Shown here: piece after piece, positions 34,771 to 42,510 of the stretch
Numbering within the stretch: position 1 is the first letter of the stretch
Layout of the letters: each line of letters opens with the position of its first letter
From: Liolophura sinensis
Taxonomy: Eukaryota; Mollusca; Polyplacophora; Chitonida; Chitonidae
Direction: 5' to 3'
Length of the DNA: 42,510 bases
Assembly (NCBI RefSeq): GCF_032854445.1
Contig: NW_027018319.1
Location: 1-42,510 of the forward strand
Notes under the pieces: model-generated
What the model was told of the DNA's origin: nothing
Database searches by the model: none
What the model saw: only the letters and a program-made list of their open reading frames with translations
Translations under genes and position numbers: made by a program

Positions 34771-37524
34771 CCACAGCAACGGCTCTTACTCCATGGAAAC
34801 CAGGGAAATTTGCAATTTTTCAACAGCTGCCGATGCCTGGCTCAATTCCGCATCTTTTGGCACCTTATAAATATGGGTCAGTGTTTAGTTGTACTTTTTA
34901 CAGCAGACTGTATCAAGTACCTTTTGTTTTTTATGTACAAATGGTGTGGTTTTTCTACACGTAGATAAAGACATTGAGATTGTCTTCGACTTAGAAGTAA
35001 GACAATTGCTGGGTGAGTTAAATGGGCTTGGCCCCAAAGATTTCAGGTCTTCTGGGCTACCGAAGGGCACATAACATATAGTCGAAAGTTAAATATAGTA
35101 ATGACCAGTCGCCATTGTACAGAGTACAGTGTAGCCGATTTCAATTCACAAAAAGACCAGGCAAAAATGCAAAAGTGGAAAAACTGTTCCAGTGCTGCTG
35201 GTAAGAGGCTAATCCGACGTATTTTGTGACGAGAAATCGAATGGTGCAAATCGCGTTGCTCTCCGACCAATACTTTTGGCTGTAGCGACAATTGAATGAT
35301 CATTGATGTCATAATCACGTGCCCAGCAACGGCTCTTACTCCATGGAAACCAGGGATATTTGCAATTTTTTAACAGCTGCCGAGGCCTGGCCCAATTCCG
35401 CATCTTTTGGCACCTTATAAATGTGGGTCAGTGTTTAGTTGTACTTTTTACAGCAGACTGTATCAAGTACCTTGTGTTTTTTATGTACAAATGGTGTGGT
35501 TTTTCTACACGTAGATAAAGACATTGAGATTGTCTTGGACTTAGAAGTAAGACAATTGCTGGGTGAGTTAAATGGGCTTGGCCCAAAGATTTCAAGTCTT
35601 CTGGGCTACCGAAGGGCACATAACTTATAGTCAAAAGTTGAATATAGTAATGACCAGTCGCGATTGTACAGAGTACAGTGTAGCCGGTTTCAATTAACAA
35701 AAAGACCAGGCAAAAATGCAAAAATGGAAAAAACTGTTCCAGTGCTACTGGTAAGAGGCTAATCCGACGTATTTTGTGACGAGAAATCGAATGTGCAAAC
35801 CGCGTTGCTCTCCGACCAATACTTTTGGCTGTAGCGACAATTCAATAATCATTGATGTCATAATCACGTGCCCAGCAACGGCTCTTACTCCATGGAAACC
35901 AGGGGAAATTTGCAATTTTTCAACAGCTGCCGATGCCTGGCTCAATTCCGCATCTTTTGGCACCTTATAAAATATGGGTCAGTGTTTAGTTGTACTTTTT
36001 ACAGCAGACTGTATCAAGTACCTTTTGTTTTTTATGTACAAATGGTGTGGTTTTTCTACACGTAGATAAAGACATTGAGATTGTCTTCGACTTAGAAGTA
36101 AGACAATTGCTGGGTGAGTGAAATGGGCTTGGCCCAAAGATTTCAGGTCTTCTGGGCTACCGAAGGGCACATAACCATATAGTCGAAAGTTAAATATAGT
36201 AATGACCAGTCGCCATTGTACAGAGTACAGTGTAGCCGATTTCAATTCACAAAAAGACCAGGCAAAAATGCAAAAGTGGAAAAACTGTTCCAGTGCTGCT
36301 GGTAAGAGGCTAATCCGACGTATTTTGTGACGAGAAATCGAATGGTGCAAATCGCGTTGCTCTCCGACCAATACTTTTGGCTGTAGCGACAATTGAATGA
36401 TCATTGATGTCATAATCACGTGCGTAGCAACGGCTCTTACTCCATGGAAACCAGGGATATTTGCAATTTTTTAACAGCTGCCGATGCCTGTCCCAATTCC
36501 GCATCTTTTGGCACCTTATAAATGTGGGTCAGTGTTTAGTTGTACTTTTTACAGCAGACTGTATCAAGTACCTTGTGTTTTTTATGTACAAATGGTGTGG
36601 TTTTTCTACACGTAGATAAAGACATTGAGATTGTCTTGGACTTAGAAGTAAGACAATTGCTGGGTGAGTTAAATGGGCTTGGCCCAAAGATTTCAAGTCT
36701 TCTGGGCTACCGAAGGGCACATAACTTATAGTCAAAAGTTGAATATAGTAATGACCAGTCGCGATTGTACAGAGTACAGTGTAGCCGGTTTCAATTAACA
36801 AAAAGACCAGGCAAAAATGCAAAAGTGGAAAAACTGTTCCAGTGCTACTGGTAAGAGGCTAATCCGACGTATTTTTGTGACGAGAAATCGAATGGTGCAA
36901 ACCGCGTTGCTCTCCGACCAATACTTTTGGCTGTAGCGACAATTCAATAATCATTGATGTCATAATTACGTGCCCAGCAACGGCTCTTACTCCATGGAAA
37001 CCAGGGAAATTTGCAATTTTTCAACAGCTGCCGATGCCTGGCTCAATTCCGCATCTTTTGGCACCTTATAAATATGGGTCAGTGTTTAGTTGTACTTTTT
37101 ACAGCAGACTGTATCAAGTACCTTTTGTTTTTTATGTACAAATGGTGTGGTTTTTCTACACGTAGATGAAGACATTGAGATTGTCTTCGACTTAGAAGTA
37201 AGACAATTGCTGGGTGAGTGAAATGGGCTTGGCCCAAAGATTTCAGGTCTTCTGGGCTACCGAAGGGCACATAACATATAGTCGAAAGTTAAATATAGTA
37301 ATGACCAGTCGCCATTGTACAGAGTACAGTGTAGCCAACTTCAATTAACAAAACAACCAGGCAAAAATGCAAAAGTGGAAAAACTGTTCCAGTGCTGCTG
37401 TTAAGAGGCTAATCCGACGTATTTTGTGACGACAAATCGAATGGTGCAAACCGCGCGTTGCTCTCCGACCAATACTTTTGGCTGTAGTGACAATTTAATG
37501 ATCATTTATATCATAATAACGTGC
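34771..37524. repeat. 1.10-kb T-T dimer, two and a half copies
   Basis: Units are 34771-35322, 35323-35871, 35872-36423, 36424-36973 and 36974-37524. The first, third and fifth share ataaatatgggtc, accttttgttttttatg, tagtcgaaagttaaa and agtcgccattg. The second and fourth share gatatttgc, tttcaagtcttc and agccggtttc, and their ends carry caattcaataatcattg, a broken palindrome. The period is 1,101-1,102 bp. All five units are T class. Confidence 0.9.
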
Positions 37525-40500
37525 ACAGCAACGGCTCTTACTCCATGGAAACCAGGGAAATTTGCAATTTTTCAACAACTGCCGATTGCCTGGATCAATT
37601 CCGCATCTTTTGGCACCTTAATGATGTGTGTCTGTGGTCAGTTGTACTTTTTACAGCAGACTGTATCAAGTACCTTGTGTTTTTCACGTACAAATGGTGT
37701 GCTTTTTCTACACGTAGATAAAGACATTGAGATTGTCTTCGACATAGAAGTAAGGCAATTGCTGGGTGAGTTAAATGGGCTTAGCCCAAAGATTTGACGT
37801 CTTCTGGGCTACCGAAGGGCACATAACTTATAGTCAAAAGTTGAATATAGTAATGACCAGTCGCGATTGTACAGAGTACAGTGTAGCGGATTTCAATCAA
37901 CAAAAAGACCAGGCAAAAATGCAAAAGTGGAAAAAACTGTTCCAGTGCTGCTGGTAAGAGGCTAATCCGACGTATTTTGTGACGAGAAAATCGAAATGGT
38001 GCAAATCGCGTTGCTCTCCGACCAATACTTTTGGCTGTTAGCGACAATTGAATGATCATTTATATCATAATCACGTGCCCAGCAACGGCTCTTACTCCAT
38101 GGAAACCAGGGATATTTGCAATTTTTTAACAGCTGCCGATGCCTGGCCCAATTCCGCATCTTTTGGCACCTTATAAATGTGGGCCAGTGTTTAGTTGTAC
38201 TTTTTACAGCAGACTGTATCAAGTACCTTGTGTTTTTTATGTACAAATGGTGTGGTTTTTCTACACGTAGATAAAGACATTGAGATTGTCTTGGACTTAG
38301 AAGTAAGACAATTGCTGGGTGAGTTAAATGGGCTTGGCCCAAAGATTTCAGGTTTTCTGGGCTACCGAAGGGCACATAACATATAGTCAAAAGTTGAATA
38401 TAGTAAATGACCAGTCGCGGATTGTACAGAGTACAGTGTAGCCGATTTCAATTAACAAAAAGACCAGGCAAAAATGCAAAAGTGGAAAAACTGTTCCAGT
38501 GCTACAAGTAAGAGGCTAATCCGACGTATTTTGTGACGAGAAATCGAATGGTGCAATCCGCGTTGCTCTCCGACAATACTTTTGGCTGTAGCGACAACTG
38601 AATGATCATTGATGTCATAATCACGTGCCCAGCAACGGCTCTTACTCCATGGAAACCAGGAAATTTGCAATTTTTCAACAGCTGCCGATGCCTGGCTCAA
38701 TTCCGCATCTTTTGGCACCTTACTGAAGTGGGTCAGTGTTTAGTTGTACTTTTTACAGAAGACTGCATCAAGTACCTTGTGTTTTTCACGTACAAATGGT
38801 GTGGTTTTTTCTACACGTAGATAAAGACATTGAGATTGTCTTGCACTTAGAAGTAAGGCAATTGCTGGGTGAGTTAAATGGGCTTGCCCAAAGATTTCAG
38901 GTCTTCTGGGCTACCGATAGGCACATAACTTATAGTCAAAAGTTGAACATATTAATGACCGGTCGCGATTGTACAGAGTACAGTGTAGCCCGATTTCAAT
39001 TAACAAAAAGACCAGGCAAAAATGCAAAAGTGGAAAAACTGTTCCAGTGCTGCTGGTAAGGAGGCTAATCCGACGTATTTTGTGACGAGAAATCGAATGG
39101 TGCAAACCGCGTTGCTCCTCCGACCAATACTTTTGGCTGTAGCGACAATTGAATGATCATTGATGTCATAATCTCGTGCCCCAGCAACGGCTCTTACTCC
39201 ATGGAAACCAGGGATATTTGCAATTTTTTAACAGCTGCCGATGCCTGGCTCAATTCCGCATCTTTTGGCACCTTATAAATGTGGGTCAGTGTTTAGTTAT
39301 ATATTTTACAGCAGACTGTATCAAGTACCTTGTGTTTTTTATGTACAAATGTGTGTGGTTTTTCTACACGTAGATAAAGACATTGAGATTGTCTTACACT
39401 TAGAAGTAAGACAATTGCTGGTTAGTTAAATGGGCTTGGCCCAAAGATTTCAGGTCTTCTGGGCTACCGAAGGGCACATAACTTATAGTCAAAAGTTTCA
39501 TATAGTAATGACCAGTCGCGATTGTACAGAGTACAGTGTAGCCGGGTTTCAATTAACAAAAAGACCAGGCAAAAATGCAAAAGTGGAAAACTGTTCCAGT
39601 GCTACTAGTAAGAGGCTAATCCGACGTATTTTGTGACGAGAAATCGAATGGTGCAATCCGCCCTTTGCTCTCCGACAATACTTTTGGCTGTAGCGACAAC
39701 TGAATGATCATTTATGTCATAATCACGTGCCCAGCAACGGCTCTTACTCCCATGGAAACCAGGGAAATTGGCAATTTTTCACAGCTGCCGATACCTGGCT
39801 CAATTCCCATCTTTTGGCACCTTATAAATGTGGGGTCAGTGTTTAGTTGTACTTTTTACAGCAGACTGTATCAAGTACCTTGTGTTTTTTATGTTCAAAT
39901 GGTGTGGTTTTTCTACACGTAGATAAAGACATTGAGATTGTCTTGGACTTAGAAGTAAGACAATTGCTGGGTGAGTTAAATGGGCTTAGCCCAAAGATTT
40001 CAGGTTTTCTGGGCTAACCGAAGGGCACATAACATATAGTCAAAAGTTTTCATATAGTAATGACCAGTCGCCATTGTACATGAGTACAGTGTAGCCGGTT
40101 TCAATTAACAAAAAGACCAGGCAAAAATGCAAAAGTGGAAAAACTGTTCCAGTGCTGCTGGTAAGAGACTAATCCGACGTATTTTGTGACGAGAAATCGA
40201 ATGGTGCAAACCGCGTTGCTCTCCGACCAATACTTTTGGCTGTAGCGACAATTCAATGATCATTGATGTCATAATCACGTGCCCAGCAACGGCTCTTACT
40301 CCATGGAACCAGGGATATTTGCAATTTTTAACATCAGCTGCCGATGCCTGGCCCAATTCCTCATCTTTTGGCACCTTATAAATGTGGGTCAGTGTTTAGT
40401 TGTACTTTTTACAGCACAGGACTGTATCAAGTACCTTGTGTTTTTTATGTACAAATGGTGTGATTTTTCTACACGTAGATAAAGACATTGAGATTATTTT

Positions 40501-42510
40501 GCACTTAGAAGTAAGTACAATTGCTGGGTGAGATAAATGGCTTGGCCCAAACATTTGACGTCTTCTGGGCTACCGAAGGGCACATAACATATAGTCAAAA
40601 AGTTGAATATAGTAATGACCAGTCGCGATTGTACAGAGTACCAGTGTAGCCGATTTCAATTAACAAAAAGACCAGGCAAAAATGCAAAAGTGGAAAAAAA
40701 CTGTTTCCAGTGCTGGCTGGTAAGAGGCTAATCCGACGTATTTTGTGACGAGAAATCGAATGGTGCAATCCGCGTTGCCTCTCCGAACAATACTTTTGGC
40801 TGTAGCGACAATTGAATGATCATTGATGTCATAATCACGTGCCCCAGCAACGGCTCTTACTCATGGAAACCAAGGAAAATTGCAATTGTTCAACAGCTGC
40901 CGATACCTGGCTCAATTCCGCATCTTTTGGGCACCTTATTCATGTGGGTCTGTGGTCAGTTGTACTTTTTACCAGCAGACTGTATCAAGTACCTTGTGTT
41001 TTTTATGTACAAATGGTGTGATTTTTCTACACGTAGATAAAGACATTGAGATTATCTTGCACTTAGAAGTAAGACAATTGCTGGGTGAGTTAAATGGGGC
41101 TTGGCCCAAACATTTGACGTCTTCTGGGCTACCGAAGGGCACATAACTTATAGTCAAAAGTTGAATTATAGTAATGACCAGTCGCGATTGTACAGAGTAC
41201 AGTGTAGCCGATTTCAATTAACAAAAATACCAGGTAAAAATGCAAAAGTGGAAAAAACTGTTCCAGTGGTGCTGGTAAGAGGGCTAATCCGACGTATTTT
41301 GTGACGAGAATCGAATGGTGCAAACCGCGTTGCTCTCCGAAAATACTTTTGGCTGTAGTGACAATTGAATGATCATTTATGTCATAATCACGTGCCCAGC
41401 ACCGGCTCTTGCTCCATGGAAACCAGGGATATTTGCAATTTTTTCAACAGCTGCCGATACCTGGCTGAATTCCGCATTATTTTGGCACCTTACTGAAGTG
41501 GGTCAGTGTTCAGTTGTACTTTTTACAGCAGACTGTATCAAGTACCTTGTGTTTTTCACGTACATATGGTGTGGGTTTTTCTACACGTAGATAAAAGACA
41601 TTGAGATTGTCTTGGACTTAGAAGTAAGACAATTGCTGGGTGAGTTAAATGGGCTTGGGCCCAAAGATTTCAAGTCTTCTGGGCTACCGAAGGGCACATA
41701 ACATTATAGTCAAAAGTTGAATATAGTAATGACCAGTCGCGATTGTACAGAGTACAGTGTAAGCCGGTTTCAATTAACCAAAAGACCAGGCAAAATGCCA
41801 AAAGTGGAAGAACTGTTCCAGTGCTACTAGTAAGAGAGCTAATCCGACGTATTTTGTGACGAGAAATCGAATGGTGCAATCCGCGTTGCTCCTCCGACCA
41901 ATACTTTTGGCTGTAGGCGACAATTGAATAATCCATTTATGTCATAATCACGTGCGTAGCAACGGCTCTTACTCCATGGAAACCAGGGAAATTTGCAATT
42001 TTTCAACAGCTGCCGATGCATGGCTCAATTCGCATCTTTTGGCACCTTACTGAAGTGGGTCAGTGTTCAGATTGTACTTTTTTACAGCAGACTGTATCAA
42101 GTACCTCGTGTTTTTCACGTACAAATGGTGTGGTTTTTCTACACGTAGATAAGAGACATTGAGATTGTCTTGGACTTAGAAGTAAGAACAATTGCTGGGG
42201 TGAGTTAAATGGGCTTGGCCCAAAGATTTCCAAGTCTTCTGGGCTACCGAAGGGCACAATAACTTATAGTCAAAAGTTGAATAATAGTAATGACCAGTCG
42301 CGATTGTACAGAGTACAGTGTAGCAGGTTTCAATTAACCAAAAGACCAGGCAAAATGCAAAAGTGGAAGGAACTGTTCCAGTGCTACTAGTAAGAGGCTA
42401 ATCCGACGTATTTTGTGACGAGAAATCGAATGGTTGCAATCCGCGTTGCTCTCCGACCAATACTTTTGGCTGTAGCGACAATTGAATAATCATTTATGTC
42501 ATAATCACGT
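37525..42510. repeat. Units M73-M81, indel-rich
   Basis: Boundaries are 37525, 38079, 38629, 39180, 39731, 40283, 40843, 41396 and 41956. Classes are M, T, E, T, T, T, H, E, E. Unit lengths rise to 550-560 bp because of frequent single-base additions, mostly one extra copy of a neighbouring base, for example tcgcggattg (38419), tgccccagc (39180), agccgggtttc (39543), taccagtgtag (40640) and tggggcttgg (41096). M81 lacks only its last two bases. M80 and M81 are close relatives, both with ataatc in place of the palindrome at their ends. Confidence 0.85.

Larger units (their letters stand above)
1..42510. repeat. Satellite array, ~549-bp unit, 81 units
   Basis: The entire window is direct head-to-tail copies of one unit. 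Landmarks in order in a full unit are: a CCATGG site near base 20; a T-rich tract ending in TTTTTACAG near base 130; GGGTGAGTTAAATGGGCTT near base 240; TCGCGATTG near base 336; AATCCGACGTATTTTGTGAC near base 440; the palindrome AATGATCATT near base 522; and CACGTGC at the end. Spacing between successive ends is 547-554 bp for most units, 335-339 bp for ten short units, and 484, 485, 516, 523, 523, 702 and 707 bp for units with internal rearrangements. No spacer or unrelated insertion lies between units. Neither array end is in the window. I do not recognise the family. The period and organisation are typical of eukaryotic satellite DNA. Boundaries were counted by hand. Confidence 0.97.

Noticed and set aside
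35979-36419. Longest open frame (146 codons, minus strand) as a gene
   Set aside because: It spans a unit boundary and is open only because of a few local base changes. Equivalent frames in neighbouring units are broken, and it has no recognisable domain.
1-42510. CRISPR array
   Set aside because: The period is 549 bp with no alternation of short repeats and unique spacers, and the whole unit is repeated.
1-42510. rDNA, 5S or tRNA gene cluster
   Set aside because: I found no conserved rRNA segment, no tRNA cloverleaf and no A-box/B-box pair at proper spacing in the unit.
1-42510. Tandem transposable elements or terminal repeats
   Set aside because: No terminal inverted repeats, target-site duplications, poly-A tails or transposase/reverse-transcriptase motifs separate the units. 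Units abut directly.
1-42510. Internal ~183-bp subrepeats inside the 549-bp unit
   Set aside because: The unit length suggests three subunits, but by eye I could not align the thirds of the unit to each other.
1-42510. CENP-B box
   Set aside because: I found no match to the mammalian CENP-B box core (TTCG...A..CGGG) in the unit on either strand.

Overview
The whole window is one uninterrupted head-to-tail tandem array, a eukaryotic-type satellite. The full unit is about 549 bp. By hand I cut the window into 81 units (M1 to M81), each starting just after the nearly invariant CACGTGC. M1 lacks its first 9 bases and M81 its last 2, so the array continues past both edges. I see no unique flanking DNA, no transposable element with terminal repeats, no rRNA or tRNA, and no credible protein gene. 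Open frames of 60-146 codons recur on both strands once per unit, but they are opened and closed by the same small indels and substitutions that separate the units. I therefore treat them as chance frames in a repeated sequence. Unit boundaries may be off by a base or so.

The organism cannot be named from this. A 549-bp unit, a layered higher-order structure and a moderately AT-rich composition point to a eukaryotic nuclear genome, at a centromeric, pericentromeric, subtelomeric or sex-chromosome type of location. CpG sites are retained at about 20 per unit. This fits an invertebrate or another lightly methylated genome, or a very young array.

Units fall into classes by a diagnostic stretch about 90-115 bases into the unit: E (actgaagtggg), T (ataaatgtggg), H (attcatgtggg then ctgtggtcag), H2 (attcatgtggg then cagtgtttag) and M (aatgatgtgtg). 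A sixth class, S, is a 335-339 bp short unit that lacks the first 211 bp. All ten S units share one junction and one private marker (agaggtaagg), so they descend from one deletion.

Layout. 1-5,730: mixed units, one 37-bp deletion, two full+short pairs and one unit with a 152-bp internal duplication. 5,731-7,864: two copies of a 1,067-bp dimer. 7,865-13,089: mixed units, with the block H2/H, S, duplicated H occurring a second time about 8.46 kb after the first. 13,639-17,419 and 19,617-23,395: two copies of a seven-unit block, offset 5.98 kb, sharing several rare markers. 26,140-30,794: two copies of a 2,327-bp five-unit block (H2,S,S,H,T), then a contracted third version that includes a hybrid unit. 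34,771-37,524: two and a half copies of a 1.10-kb dimer. 37,525-42,510: single units in which single-base indels become much denser. This looks more like loss of consensus accuracy near a contig end than biology, though decay at an array edge is the alternative.

The most interesting points are the single-origin short unit with its constrained neighbours, the nested higher-order repeats of several periods, the 338-bp segment present in every unit beside a dispensable 211-bp segment, and the conserved acceptor-like and donor-like splice signals in full units. I found no sequence evidence for a new enzymatic or defence system.
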